The notes beneath the pieces are model-generated. The model was not told the origin of the DNA. It made no database searches and saw nothing but the letters and a program-made list of their open reading frames with translations. A stretch of 64,000 bases of DNA, taken from the NCBI RefSeq assembly GCF_004798935.1, contig NZ_RAHT01000003.1:434001-498000 (forward strand), in the 5' to 3' direction. The position numbers and the translations under genes were made by a program. This document shows, one piece after another, positions 43,345 through 52,904 of this stretch (its first letter is position 1; every line of letters begins with the position of its first letter). Source of the DNA: Ningiella ruwaisensis (GTDB lineage: Bacteria > Pseudomonadota > Gammaproteobacteria > Enterobacterales > Alteromonadaceae).

Positions 43345-45615
43345 ATGCGTTATCCTTATTTATCACTTACGTTGCTCATGAGCGCTATTTTACTTTTGGC
43401 GCCATCAATAGCTTCTGCTGAAAGCTACTATATAGATTCAAAGCAGGCTTATGCAGATATCGCAGATGGCTTGCAGGCAGGCGATACTGTCATTCTTAAA
43501 AATGGTGTGTGGCAAGACTTTGAAATATTGCTCGAGGGCGAAGGAACTGAGCAAAGTCCCATTACGCTTAAAGCCGAAAAAAGTGGCGAGGTTATACTTA
43601 GCGGGCAGTCAAATTTAAGACTGTCTGGTAAGTACCTTGTGGTTTCAGGTTTGGTATTTAAAGATGGGTATACGCCTACCAGCTCAGTCATTGAGTTTCG
43701 AAAAGATAAGGATAACTACGCTTATCACTCAAGAGTGACAGAAATCGTCATTGACAACTATAATAACCCTGACAAACAAGAATCTGATTATTGGGTTGCA
43801 CTTTATGGTAAACACAATCGCTTTGATCATAGCCATCTGGTTGGCAAGCGAAATCGTGGTGTCACGTTGGCCGTCAGACTCAACCATGAAAATAGCCAAG
43901 AGAATTACCACCAAATTGACCATAATTATTTTGGCTATCGGCCAATCTTTGGCTCAAACGGCGGAGAGACAATTCGTATTGGCACCAGCCACTACTCTTT
44001 AAGCGATTCGTTTACCCTCGTTGAAAACAATGTTTTTGAACATACCAACGGCGAAGTAGAAATTATTTCGGTAAAGTCAGGCAAGAACACGCTCAAAGGA
44101 AACTTATTTCTTGAAGCCAGAGGAACGCTTACGCTCAGACACGGAAACGGAAACATTATTGAAGAAAATGTGCTTATCGGAAACGGCGTTGATCATACAG
44201 GCGGTATACGCGTCATCAATAAAGATCAGATTATTCGCAATAACTATTTGGAAGGCTTAACTGGATTTCGTTTCGGTAGCGGATTTACCGTTATGAATGG
44301 TGTACCAGATTCACCTATCAATCGTTATCATCAAGTCGAAAACGCAGTGATTGAGAATAACACATTCATAAATGTTGAGCACATGCAGCTAGCTGCCGGA
44401 AGTGATGCTGAAAGAAGTGCAGTACCGATCTCGAGTCAGTTCACTAATAACTTAATCGTTAATCAAAATGGGCAAAATCCGTTTACCATTTCTGACGATG
44501 TCAGCGAAGTCCGCTTCGCTAAGAATATTAGTAATACCCAAGTGCCAAGTGAACTTAAAAATGGTTTTACCATTGAAGATATTGCGCTTGAACGAAACGA
44601 AAACGACCTTTTATTTCCTGCTAAAGCGTTTTCTACCAAAAACGGGACAGATGTTGGTGCATCACGTTCGCTGAAAAAAATATCAAAAGACGAGGTTGGG
44701 GTGAGCTGGTATCCAAAACTGTCGCCACTTGTCGAGTTTGATAGCGGTAAAACGAGACATATCAATCTTTCCACTCAAAGTTTATCAGAAGCGATTCAAC
44801 AGGCAGAGTCTGGCGATACACTTTTGCTGGAAGCTGGTGACTTTGTCATTCCAAAGCTCATTCCCATCGATAAAACCCTGAGCATTAAAGCAAAAAACGC
44901 TCAACAAACGCGCTTATCGTGTGAGCGCACAGCGCTGTTTGAAATTCAGGACGGTGGCGCATTAAAGCTTGATGGGCTAGTGCTTTCAGGAGCGAACAGT
45001 CCAGATAGTGCCAATAATGCCGTAGTAAGAACACAAAAATGGGGCATGATTGAAAATTATCGATTCGAGCTTCACAACTCTATAGTTGAAAACTTAGACA
45101 TCAATCACTCTTTCCACTTCTTTGTCTCGGGAAAGGGGGCGTTTGCTGATCATATTCATATCGAAAACAATCAGTTTAAGTCGGTCACTGGCGATATTAT
45201 ACAGCTTAATAAAGAAATTGAGGATTTGGGCATTTATAACGCTGAATACATCACTTTCCATCAAAATCAGTTTTCGGATATAGCAGGCGCACTAGCAAAA
45301 GTGTATCGCGGCGGCACCGATGAAAGTACCTTTGGACCGCACTTTTTGTTTACCGACAATCAAGTCAGCGCAACAGGCAAGGGTAAGCGAAACAAAGAAA
45401 ACGCCAGTGTTTATTTGCATGGTGTTCAGCAAACGCATATTGCAAACAATCTCTTTGAAAATAGCGCACCTATCGTAATTGAACATACGGTTGGTGAGCC
45501 ACAAACGCTGATTGAAAATAATACGTTTAAAGCCACAGAGAGTCCGAACATTGTCGAGCTTCGCGTTGACGGCCCGCACACTGCCAGACTTAACAACAAC
45601 ACGGTACTTAATTAA
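43345..45615 (+). CDS. PL6 alginate lyase
   Basis: A 756-residue secreted polysaccharide lyase of family PL6 (chondroitinase B-like beta-helix). The signal peptide ends near SIASA-ES. The catalytic pair is Lys244 (SVKSGKN) and Arg265 (LTLRHGNG), 21 residues apart as in characterised PL6 enzymes. The calcium and substrate-binding NGGETIRIGTS is also present. The second half (about 470-756) is another beta-helix domain, as in two-domain PL6 enzymes. It cleaves alginate by beta-elimination to unsaturated oligouronates. The ribosome site is a run of seven G (43335-43341), and the stop overlaps the PL17 start. Confidence 0.95.
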   Translation: MRYPYLSLTLLMSAILLLAPSIASAESYYIDSKQAYADIADGLQAGDTVILKNGVWQDFEILLEGEGTEQSPITLKAEKSGEVILSGQSNLRLSGKYLVVSGLVFKDGYTPTSSVIEFRKDKDNYAYHSRVTEIVIDNYNNPDKQESDYWVALYGKHNRFDHSHLVGKRNRGVTLAVRLNHENSQENYHQIDHNYFGYRPIFGSNGGETIRIGTSHYSLSDSFTLVENNVFEHTNGEVEIISVKSGKNTLKGNLFLEARGTLTLRHGNGNIIEENVLIGNGVDHTGGIRVINKDQIIRNNYLEGLTGFRFGSGFTVMNGVPDSPINRYHQVENAVIENNTFINVEHMQLAAGSDAERSAVPISSQFTNNLIVNQNGQNPFTISDDVSEVRFAKNISNTQVPSELKNGFTIEDIALERNENDLLFPAKAFSTKNGTDVGASRSLKKISKDEVGVSWYPKLSPLVEFDSGKTRHINLSTQSLSEAIQQAESGDTLLLEAGDFVIPKLIPIDKTLSIKAKNAQQTRLSCERTALFEIQDGGALKLDGLVLSGANSPDSANNAVVRTQKWGMIENYRFELHNSIVENLDINHSFHFFVSGKGAFADHIHIENNQFKSVTGDIIQLNKEIEDLGIYNAEYITFHQNQFSDIAGALAKVYRGGTDESTFGPHFLFTDNQVSATGKGKRNKENASVYLHGVQQTHIANNLFENSAPIVIEHTVGEPQTLIENNTFKATESPNIVELRVDGPHTARLNNNTVLN

Positions 45616-47882
45616 TGGTATTAAAAATGGCTCATGTCACACTTTTTAAAGCTCAAAGTTTTTCAAGATTAGATCAATCTGTTATGCACCTATTGTGCTT
45701 AGTCCTTGCTACTTTAAGTATATTGGCACAGAGCCCTAAGGTACTGGCAGAGCACCCGAATTTAGTAATAACCAAGGCACAAGTGCCCCTCATGCGAGAA
45801 GCATTGGAGTCAGAAGGACGATTTAAGGACGCCTATACAAGCATTAAAGCGCAGGTGGATGCAGCAATGCAAAGTGCTGTTGATGTGCCCATTCCTAAAG
45901 ACGGCGGCGGTGGCTACACGCACGAGCGCCACAAGAAAAACTACCAGCTCATGCTGGATGCGGCAAAAATCTATCAGTTAAGTGGAGATGTCGTCTATGC
46001 AAACTTTGTTCGTGATATTTTAATAGAGTATGCGCATCTCTATCCAACACTTGATGTACATCCTGCCCGCAAAGTGAAGTCGCAAAATCCCGGCAAGTTA
46101 TTCTGGCAGAGTCTTAACGAAGCAGTTTGGCTTGTGCATACCATTCAGGCTTACGATCTCATCTACAACGCACTTGAGACAGATGAGCGTAAAGCGATAG
46201 AGCAAAACCTTCTGCGTCCGGTGGCTTTGTTTTTGTCCGAAGGTCAGCCATCTACTTTTGACAAGGTACACAATCATGGTACCTGGGCGACTGCAGGTGT
46301 CGGTATGGCAGGATACGTGCTGGACGAGCCGGAATGGGTAGAAAAAGCATTGTTGGGGCTTGATAAATCAGGCAAGGGCGGGTTTTTACGACAACTTGAT
46401 GAGTTATTCTCTCCACAAGGTTACTACAATGAAGGACCTTACTATCAGCGCTATGCACTAATGCCCTTTGTGACATTTGCCAGTGCAATTGAAAATAATG
46501 AGCCTGAGCGAGAGATCTTTTCGTACCGCGACAATATCCTTTTAAAAGCCATCGATACCACTATTCAGTTGAGCTATAACGGTTTGTTCTACCCTATTAA
46601 TGATGCCATAAAAAGCAAAGGCATCGATACCATTGAGTTGGTGCACGGGGTCACTGTAGCTTACGGTCTCACGCAGGATCCTGAATATTTGGATATTGCC
46701 AGGCAGCAAGCACAAATCATATTGTCTGGTGATGGTTTAAAAGTAGCGCAAGCGCTGGATATGAGGCTTGAACAAGCCTACACCTTTGACTCGGTCGCAT
46801 TTGGAGATGGGAGCGATGGTAAACAAGGTGCATTGGTCATCATGCGAAGCGATATTCAGGGGCCACAAGCCGTATTGTTTAAACCTGCTGCACAGGGCTT
46901 GGGTCACGGCCATTTTGATAAGCTTACCTGGCAGTTCTACGATAAAGGCGCTGAGATAGTCTCAGATTATGGTGCAGCTCGCTTTCTCAACGTTGAGGCA
47001 AAGTTTGGCGGAAGATATTTACCTGAAAATGAAAGCTATGCAAAGCAAACAGTGGCACATAATACGGTGGTTGTAGATGAAATCAGTCATTTTAATGGTG
47101 ATGTAGATATTGCCAACCAGAATGCGCCAAAGCTTAATTTTTTCCAGAGCAATGAGCATGGAAGTGTGGCAAGCGCAGAAATTGATACCGCATATGAAGA
47201 TATATTATTACAACGCACCATCGCGCTAATTGACTTAAAAGAACTGAATCAAAGCATCGTACTCGATATATTTGATGTGAGCAGTGATAGCGCGCGTCAA
47301 TTCGATTTGCCTTTGCATTATCACGGTCAAATTGTAGATACCAGCTTTGAGCTTAGTGCATATACTGACCAACTATCGCCGCTTGGCGAAAATAATGGAT
47401 ATCAACATCTATGGCTTAAGGCGAGTGCAAGTCCTGAACAAGCCTTGGCTCGTGTTACCTGGCTTCATGATAATGGACGCTTTTATTCGCAAACCAGTTT
47501 AATCAATGATGAAGAGCAGTTTCTCTTTACGCAGATAGGTGCAAACGATCCAAATTTCAATCTCAGAAATGAGAACGGCTTTATCCGACGCGTTTCTGAT
47601 GCTAAGCGTCATCGCTACATATCAGTGCTAGAGCCGCACGGAGAGTACAACCCAAGCAAAGAATATACATTGGACGCTCAAAGCAGCCTTGAATCGATTG
47701 AGACTCAGCAAATTGAAACAATCAATTTGTATGAGATACATATCGCAAATATGCGCTATTTAATTGCGATAAACACTGAGGAAGGGATTGATGCAGATGC
47801 AACAAAATCCTTCAGCTACAAGGGCAAGTCATTTAATTTGATTGGGCATCTTGGCGTTTTCCTAATCGATTCATCCAACTAG
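45615..47882 (+). CDS. PL17 oligoalginate lyase
   Basis: A 755-residue lyase of family PL17 that releases unsaturated monouronate exolytically from alginate oligomers. It has a signal-like hydrophobic segment (HLLCLVLATLSILAQ) and then the alpha-barrel domain from EHPNLVITKAQ. Active-site residues align with characterised PL17 enzymes: Asn220-His221 (VHNHGTWATAG), Tyr277 (NEGPYYQRYAL) and Tyr475 (ESYAKQTVAHNT). The C-terminal heparinase II/III beta-sandwich carries GHGHFDKLTWQFYDKGAE. It may start at 45615 or 45627. It is translationally coupled to the PL6 gene, so endo and exo lyases are made together. Confidence 0.95.
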   Translation: MVLKMAHVTLFKAQSFSRLDQSVMHLLCLVLATLSILAQSPKVLAEHPNLVITKAQVPLMREALESEGRFKDAYTSIKAQVDAAMQSAVDVPIPKDGGGGYTHERHKKNYQLMLDAAKIYQLSGDVVYANFVRDILIEYAHLYPTLDVHPARKVKSQNPGKLFWQSLNEAVWLVHTIQAYDLIYNALETDERKAIEQNLLRPVALFLSEGQPSTFDKVHNHGTWATAGVGMAGYVLDEPEWVEKALLGLDKSGKGGFLRQLDELFSPQGYYNEGPYYQRYALMPFVTFASAIENNEPEREIFSYRDNILLKAIDTTIQLSYNGLFYPINDAIKSKGIDTIELVHGVTVAYGLTQDPEYLDIARQQAQIILSGDGLKVAQALDMRLEQAYTFDSVAFGDGSDGKQGALVIMRSDIQGPQAVLFKPAAQGLGHGHFDKLTWQFYDKGAEIVSDYGAARFLNVEAKFGGRYLPENESYAKQTVAHNTVVVDEISHFNGDVDIANQNAPKLNFFQSNEHGSVASAEIDTAYEDILLQRTIALIDLKELNQSIVLDIFDVSSDSARQFDLPLHYHGQIVDTSFELSAYTDQLSPLGENNGYQHLWLKASASPEQALARVTWLHDNGRFYSQTSLINDEEQFLFTQIGANDPNFNLRNENGFIRRVSDAKRHRYISVLEPHGEYNPSKEYTLDAQSSLESIETQQIETINLYEIHIANMRYLIAINTEEGIDADATKSFSYKGKSFNLIGHLGVFLIDSSN

Positions 47883-47962
47883 CCTGGCTTGTGCGTGAAC
47901 GCGGAAGCAGGGCATAGTAAAAGCAAGATATTGGTAAGATAAAAGATTTAAAGGAGCAATAC

Positions 47963-48307
47963 ATGCAACAGCAAAGCGAACATTTTATGTTTGGTGACAA
48001 AAGTCCTATTGAAGATATCGGTGGCGGCTTGAAGCGACAAATGCTTGGCTTTAATCATGAGCTGATGGCTGTGAAGGTTTGGTTTGACAAAGGCGCAGAA
48101 GGCTATGTGCATAAGCACCGGCACTCACAGGTTACCTACGTAGAGTCGGGCGAGTTCCATTTTAATATTGGTGGTGAAATTAAAATTCTCAGAGCAGGTG
48201 ACAGCTGTCTTATACCGCCAAACGTTGAACATGGCGCAATATGTCCTACAGGCGGCATTTTGATTGATACTTTTAGTCCAGCCAGAGAAGACTTTGTCGG
48301 TGAATAG
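47963..48307 (+). CDS. kdgF: KdgF, unsaturated uronate ring-opening cupin
   Basis: A 114-residue single-domain cupin matching KdgF, which linearises 4,5-unsaturated monouronates (products of lyases) to 5-keto-4-deoxyuronate or DEH. The metal site is visible as HKHRHSQVTYVESGEF (two His, one Gln and a Glu context) and the second motif VEHGAICP. AAAGGAG precedes the ATG by a good distance. It ends 8 bp inside the kinase gene. The context between PL17 and KDG kinase is decisive. Confidence 0.94.
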   Translation: MQQQSEHFMFGDKSPIEDIGGGLKRQMLGFNHELMAVKVWFDKGAEGYVHKHRHSQVTYVESGEFHFNIGGEIKILRAGDSCLIPPNVEHGAICPTGGILIDTFSPAREDFVGE

Positions 48308-49223
48308 AATATTCTTTATTGGTGAGTGCATGGCGGAATTGCGGGTGTTGGATAACGGCGACTTGAGACAATCTTTCGCAGGTGATGTATACAACTCCGC
48401 TGTATATTTGAAGCGCTGCTTTAAACAGTTCGATACCGCGTTGTTTACTGCGGTTGGCAACGACAAGCTTAGCCAAAGAATGATAGCTCGTCTGGATGAG
48501 GAAAATTTGAATACCGAGTTTGTTTTCAAACACCCGGATAAAACGCTTGGTCTATACATGATTGAAACCGATGAGTCGGGCGAGCGCAGTTTTTCCTATT
48601 GGCGCAATGATTCGGCGGCTAGAAAACTGGTTAACTTTTTAGACGACACGCTAGTAAATGCACTTAATCCTGAAGATGTTATGTTTTTTTCTGGCATTTC
48701 GCTTGCGGTTATAGATGAAGATACACGCGAACGATTCTGGGAAATAATAGACACACTCAAGGACCGAGGATTAAAGATTATCTTTGATTCCAATTATCGG
48801 CCCAGACTTTGGAGCTGCGTGCAAGAGGCAAAGTATCAATATGAACAAGCTTTAGCTCACGCCGATATGATTCTTCCCAGCGTTGAAGATTTACAGCCTC
48901 TGTTTGGCGTAGGCAACCCGGAAGAGCTCGTTGCTTTTTGCCGCTTGTATGACATTGAAGAAATTGTCGTAAAAGATGGCCCAAATTCTGTGCTCAGCTC
49001 ATATCAGGGGCAGCAGCAATACCATCAAATAATTCCCGTTGAAAAGGTTATCGATACTACGTCGGCAGGCGATGCATTTAATGGCGTATACGTCGGTGCA
49101 AGACTGTCAGGCAAATCAGTTGACGAAGCGGTGAAACAAGCCGCGTGTGCCGCTGGCGTGGTTATTCAGTTTGCTGGCGCCATTGTACCTTACGACCACT
49201 TTATGAAGGCAATTAAGGCTTAA
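48300..49223 (+). CDS. kdgK: 2-dehydro-3-deoxygluconokinase (KDG kinase, PfkB family)
   Basis: A 307-residue sugar kinase that phosphorylates KDG at C6 with ATP. The N-terminus is IFFIGECMAELRVL with the PfkB glycine motif nearby, and the C-terminal signature DTTSAGDAFNGVYVGARLSG contains the catalytic Asp. The GTG at 48300 gives the conserved start. It overlaps kdgF by 8 bp, so the two are co-translated; a frame extension to 48264 runs inside kdgF. It supplies KDPG to the aldolase gene 35 bp downstream. Confidence 0.94.
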   Translation: MNRIFFIGECMAELRVLDNGDLRQSFAGDVYNSAVYLKRCFKQFDTALFTAVGNDKLSQRMIARLDEENLNTEFVFKHPDKTLGLYMIETDESGERSFSYWRNDSAARKLVNFLDDTLVNALNPEDVMFFSGISLAVIDEDTRERFWEIIDTLKDRGLKIIFDSNYRPRLWSCVQEAKYQYEQALAHADMILPSVEDLQPLFGVGNPEELVAFCRLYDIEEIVVKDGPNSVLSSYQGQQQYHQIIPVEKVIDTTSAGDAFNGVYVGARLSGKSVDEAVKQAACAAGVVIQFAGAIVPYDHFMKAIKA

Positions 49224-49258
49224 CTACTAACTTCCAACATCTACAAGAGAGACTTTAT

Positions 49259-49876
49259 ATGGAACGCTTTTCTCAACTAATAGCGGATCAAACTTTACTT
49301 CCCATCATTCAGGCGAACTCACCTGAGGAAGCCGTGAACATAGCGCGAGCAATGGCAAATGCCGGTTTAACGCTCGTTGAAGTGGTTTTACGTACCGAAG
49401 CATCTCTGTCTGCCTTGCGCGCGATTAAACAGGAAGTGCCCCAACTCAAGGTCGGTGCAGGAACCATACTTTCAGAGCAAGACCTGAAAAAAGCCTTAGA
49501 TGCAGGCGCAGACTTTATCGTAACGCCAGCTGTTTCGCCCAAACTATTAACTTTGCTTAATGATTGCAAAGTGCCTGTTCTGCCGGGTGTGTCAAATACT
49601 GGTGAAATATTGATGGCTCTGGAAGCCGGTTTTACTGAACAAAAACTATTTCCAGCTGCGCTGGCAGGAGGCGTAAAGTTTTTAAGCGCCATTTCAAGTG
49701 TTTTTCAGTCGGTGAAATTTTGTCCTACCGGCGGAGTTAATGCAGCAAATAAAGCTGACTTTTTAGCGCTTTCGAATGTGTTTGCAGTAGGTGGAACCTG
49801 GGTTGCACCCAAGCCATGGGTTGAAGACAAAAATTGGGAGGCGGTGACCAAAGCCTGTAGAGAGGCAATCGCTTGA
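49259..49876 (+). CDS. eda: KDPG aldolase
   Basis: A 205-residue class I aldolase that splits 2-keto-3-deoxy-6-phosphogluconate into pyruvate and glyceraldehyde-3-phosphate. Active-site motifs are EVVLRT (base Glu) and KLFPAALAGG (Schiff-base Lys), with CPTGGVNAAN for phosphate binding. Some relatives also cleave 4-hydroxy-2-oxoglutarate. GAGAG precedes the start. It is the last gene of the first alginate transcription unit. Confidence 0.96.
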   Translation: MERFSQLIADQTLLPIIQANSPEEAVNIARAMANAGLTLVEVVLRTEASLSALRAIKQEVPQLKVGAGTILSEQDLKKALDAGADFIVTPAVSPKLLTLLNDCKVPVLPGVSNTGEILMALEAGFTEQKLFPAALAGGVKFLSAISSVFQSVKFCPTGGVNAANKADFLALSNVFAVGGTWVAPKPWVEDKNWEAVTKACREAIA

Positions 49877-49947
49877 AAGTAGGCCGTGCCCTGCTTGCTA
49901 CAGCTTCCTTACATTTATTTTACAAATGCATTGTTTTATTAAATTCT

Positions 49948-49981
49948 TATTGGTAATATCAAAAAATGTTTATTGGTAATA
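49948..49981. promoter_or_regulatory. Tandem candidate operators TATTGGTAATA upstream of the TRAP operon
   Basis: TATTGGTAATA occurs at 49948-49958 and again at 49971-49981, 23 bp apart, in the 161-bp gap before dctP. The same element forms an inverted repeat before the GntR regulator gene (53659-53689). Two exact 11-mers in one gap suggest a dimer or dimer-of-dimers site. Confidence 0.6.
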
Positions 49982-50037
49982 AAATAAAATAACTATTGGA
50001 TAGCGTTTTATTTAACAATGGCTAGAAAGGTCACTTT

Positions 50038-51033
50038 ATGTCGCTTAAATATCGAATACTACTTTTGTTGTTACTCCTAGGTACGCTGATCTCAGGCGTA
50101 ACTGTCTTTTCAAAAGTACAGACACAAGATAGGGTGGTGTTGAGGTTAGGCCACGTGGTTGACCTTGAACATGCTGTCCACAAGTCACTGGTTTATTTTA
50201 AAGAACAATTGGCAGAGATCTCCGCCGGGCAGTTGCACCTGGAAATATACGCTAGCGGACAGCTTGGCGCTGAACGAGACCTTATTGAGCTACTGCAAGT
50301 TGGCAGTTTAGCAATGGCTAAAGTATCGGTGGGTCCTTTAGAGTCGTTCGTACCCGAAATGCAGGTATTTTCTCTTCCTTATGTTTTCGACGATGAAGCG
50401 CATTTTTGGAAAGTCGTGAATAGCCCATTAGGTGAAGAGTTGTTGCTGTCGCCTCTTAAAGTCGATCTGCGCGGCGTGGCATTTTTTGACGCAGGCAGCC
50501 GCAGTTTTTATACCTGCCCTAAAGCCATATCCTCTCCAAGCGATCTTAAAGGTATGAAAATCCGCACCATGAAGAGCCAGTCGGCCGTTGCGCTGATGCG
50601 TGCGCTAGGCGCTTCAGCAACGCCAATAAGCTTCGGCGAACTTTATACGGCGCTACAGCAAGGGGTGGTTGATGGAGCTGAGAATAGTCCAATTACCTAT
50701 TATAAAGCGCGACACTACGAAATATGTAAAAACTTTACCCTTGATGAACACAACACCATCCCGGGAATTGTCATGTTTAGTGAAAAAGTCTGGCAAACCC
50801 TTACGCCTGAGCAACAGAACTGGATAAATGTTGCAATGGAGCGCACGGTTACTTTCCAACGGGCGCTTTGGAAATCAGATACGCAGGTCGCCCTGGATGC
50901 GCTTAAAGCGGCTGGAATCAATATTATATATCCAGATAAGGCACCGTTTCAAAAAAGTGTAGAAAACTTTAAAGCAAGTTTTGAGGGCAGTGAAGTGGGT
51001 GAAATACTTGATCGTATAGAGGCACTGAAATGA
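50038..51033 (+). CDS. dctP: TRAP transporter solute-binding protein DctP
   Basis: A 331-residue periplasmic binding protein of the DctP family. A signal peptide or anchor (LLLLLLLGTLISGVTVF) precedes the domain. Typical motifs are LRLGHVVDLEHAVHKSLVYF, LEIYASGQLGAERDLIELLQ, the carboxylate-binding Arg region SPSDLKGMKIRTMKS, and LYTALQQGVVDGAENSP. It delivers an acidic sugar, probably unsaturated uronate or DEH, to DctQM. The ribosome site is AAAGG. It starts a second operon dctPQM-SDR with its own operators. Confidence 0.93.
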   Translation: MSLKYRILLLLLLLGTLISGVTVFSKVQTQDRVVLRLGHVVDLEHAVHKSLVYFKEQLAEISAGQLHLEIYASGQLGAERDLIELLQVGSLAMAKVSVGPLESFVPEMQVFSLPYVFDDEAHFWKVVNSPLGEELLLSPLKVDLRGVAFFDAGSRSFYTCPKAISSPSDLKGMKIRTMKSQSAVALMRALGASATPISFGELYTALQQGVVDGAENSPITYYKARHYEICKNFTLDEHNTIPGIVMFSEKVWQTLTPEQQNWINVAMERTVTFQRALWKSDTQVALDALKAAGINIIYPDKAPFQKSVENFKASFEGSEVGEILDRIEALK

Positions 51034-51584
51034 AGTTTTTCAACAAAATATTGGACTGGCTTGATCATTTGTTAAATCGTCTTTTACAGGGTATTTTGAT
51101 TTTAGTGACGGTTGTGGTCAGTTGGCAGGTTTTCTCTCGCTATGTGCTTAATGCGCCAAGTTCTTTTACTGAAGAGTTAGCGCGATTTTTATTAATTTGG
51201 TTAACCCTTCTAGGCTGTGTTTTTGCCTATCGCCACAATTCGCACTTAGGCCTTGATATGGTGTACTCACAGTCATCAGGTGCTATGCGTAAAGTGATGT
51301 ATCATTTCATTCATGCTTGTGTTGCGTTATTTGCGATTAGCGTAATGATCATCGGTGGCTTTCTGTTAATGAAAATGACAGAAGACTTAGGCCAGTCGTC
51401 TCCTGTAATGGGTATCGACATTAGCATTATTTACTTTGTCGTACCTTTAAGCGGCGTCCTTATTTTTATTTATGCAATTCATGCCATTTTAAATCCACAT
51501 TATGACGCCATTTCCCATGATGATTTTGCGCACGGCACAACCTTTGATGACATTCCAGATAACAACACTAAGAAGAAGGATTAA
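51030..51584 (+). CDS. dctQ: TRAP transporter small permease DctQ
   Basis: A 184-residue protein with four membrane helices (LLQGILILVTVVVSWQVFSR, LARFLLIWLTLLGCVFAY, HFIHACVALFAISVMIIGG and ISIIYFVVPLSGVLIFIYA). The family motif SSFTEELARFLLIW is clear. It overlaps dctP by 4 bp (ATGA) and is followed by dctM after 3 bp. The hydrophilic tail is Asp-rich. Confidence 0.92.
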   Translation: MKFFNKILDWLDHLLNRLLQGILILVTVVVSWQVFSRYVLNAPSSFTEELARFLLIWLTLLGCVFAYRHNSHLGLDMVYSQSSGAMRKVMYHFIHACVALFAISVMIIGGFLLMKMTEDLGQSSPVMGIDISIIYFVVPLSGVLIFIYAIHAILNPHYDAISHDDFAHGTTFDDIPDNNTKKKD

Positions 51585-51587
51585 GCG

Positions 51588-52877
51588 ATGACTATTTTGT
51601 TTTTATTGTGTTTGTTCTTTTTGCTGTTGTTTTTAAACGTACCTATTTCGTTTGCCATCGGTTTATCAACACTCCTGTTTTTATTTACGTCAGTGGACTT
51701 TTTGCCTGCTGCGACTACTGTAGCGCAGCGTATGACAAATGGGGTGAATAGTTTTGCCTTAATGGCAATTCCATTCTTTATCCTGTCTGGACAAATTATG
51801 GCGCAAGGCGGTATTGCCAAGCGTTTGATAAATTGCGCGATGGCTTTGCTTGGCGCCTTACCTGGCGGACTTGCCTTAGTCAATGTGCTTTCATGTACCC
51901 TGTTCGGCGCGATTTCTGGGTCAGCCGTAGCTGCAACCTCGGCTATTGGTAGCTTTATGGTGCCGCAAATGAAAAAAGCGGGGTATAGCGCCGAGTTTTC
52001 TGCGTCTGTTACAGCTGCTGCTTCTACAACCGGATTGCTCATTCCGCCAAGTAATATTTTGATTATCTATGCAATTGCTAGCGGCGGGGTTTCGATTTCT
52101 GCATTATTTTTGGCGGGCTATATTCCCGGCCTTCTGGTAGCCGCTGCCTTGATGGTTTTTTGTGTCATTTACGCCAAACGAAAAGGATTCGCTACTGCTG
52201 ACCGTTTGCCAATAAAAGTTGTATTAAAGTTTGTCTGGCAAGCTATTCCAAGCCTTGCATTAATATTTATCGTAATGGGCGGTATTATAAGCGGTGTATT
52301 TACACCAACGGAAGCAGGCGCGATTGCGGTTATTTATGCACTGGTTTTGGCCGCAGGCTTTTATCGCGAAGTAGACATGCAAAAATTTGGAGAAATCCTT
52401 ACTAAAACGGTTGAAACAACTGCGATCGTTTTGTTTTTGATTGCCACTTCATCAGCACTTTCCTGGGTGCTTTCATATGAAAATATTCCTCAAGACTTAA
52501 CTGATACGCTCTTGGCAATCAGTGAAAATCCCTTAATGATTTTATTGATCATCAATCTTATCCTTCTTCTGATTGGTGCATTTATGGATATGACGCCAGC
52601 AGTGCTTATCTTTACTCCCATATTTTTGCCAATTGCTGTTTCGCTGGGAATTGATCCGCTTCAATTCGGGATTATGATGATTCTGAATTTATGTATTGGT
52701 TTATGTACTCCTCCCGTCGGCGCCATATTGTTCGTCAGTTGTGCTGTATCGAAAACAAAGATAGAAAAGATGCTCAAGCCCATGTTGCCACTATATGTCA
52801 GCATGATAATTGTATTACTTATGGTATCGGTCTATGCACCATTTAGTACGTATTTACCCGAACTCCTGGCGCCTTAG
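51588..52877 (+). CDS. dctM: TRAP transporter large permease DctM
   Basis: A 429-residue membrane protein with about 12 helices. It has the DctM hallmarks: FALMAIPFFILSGQIMAQGG, the SGSAVAATSAIGSFMVPQM segment, TGLLIPPSNILIIYAIASGGVS in two stretches, and the C-terminal GLCTPPVGAILFVS. It uses a sodium gradient to move substrate delivered by DctP. The size is normal. The SDR gene follows 12-27 bp downstream. Confidence 0.95.
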   Translation: MTILFLLCLFFLLLFLNVPISFAIGLSTLLFLFTSVDFLPAATTVAQRMTNGVNSFALMAIPFFILSGQIMAQGGIAKRLINCAMALLGALPGGLALVNVLSCTLFGAISGSAVAATSAIGSFMVPQMKKAGYSAEFSASVTAAASTTGLLIPPSNILIIYAIASGGVSISALFLAGYIPGLLVAAALMVFCVIYAKRKGFATADRLPIKVVLKFVWQAIPSLALIFIVMGGIISGVFTPTEAGAIAVIYALVLAAGFYREVDMQKFGEILTKTVETTAIVLFLIATSSALSWVLSYENIPQDLTDTLLAISENPLMILLIINLILLLIGAFMDMTPAVLIFTPIFLPIAVSLGIDPLQFGIMMILNLCIGLCTPPVGAILFVSCAVSKTKIEKMLKPMLPLYVSMIIVLLMVSVYAPFSTYLPELLAP

Positions 52878-52904
52878 GCGGAACCAAACATGAGAGAGAA
52901 AAAT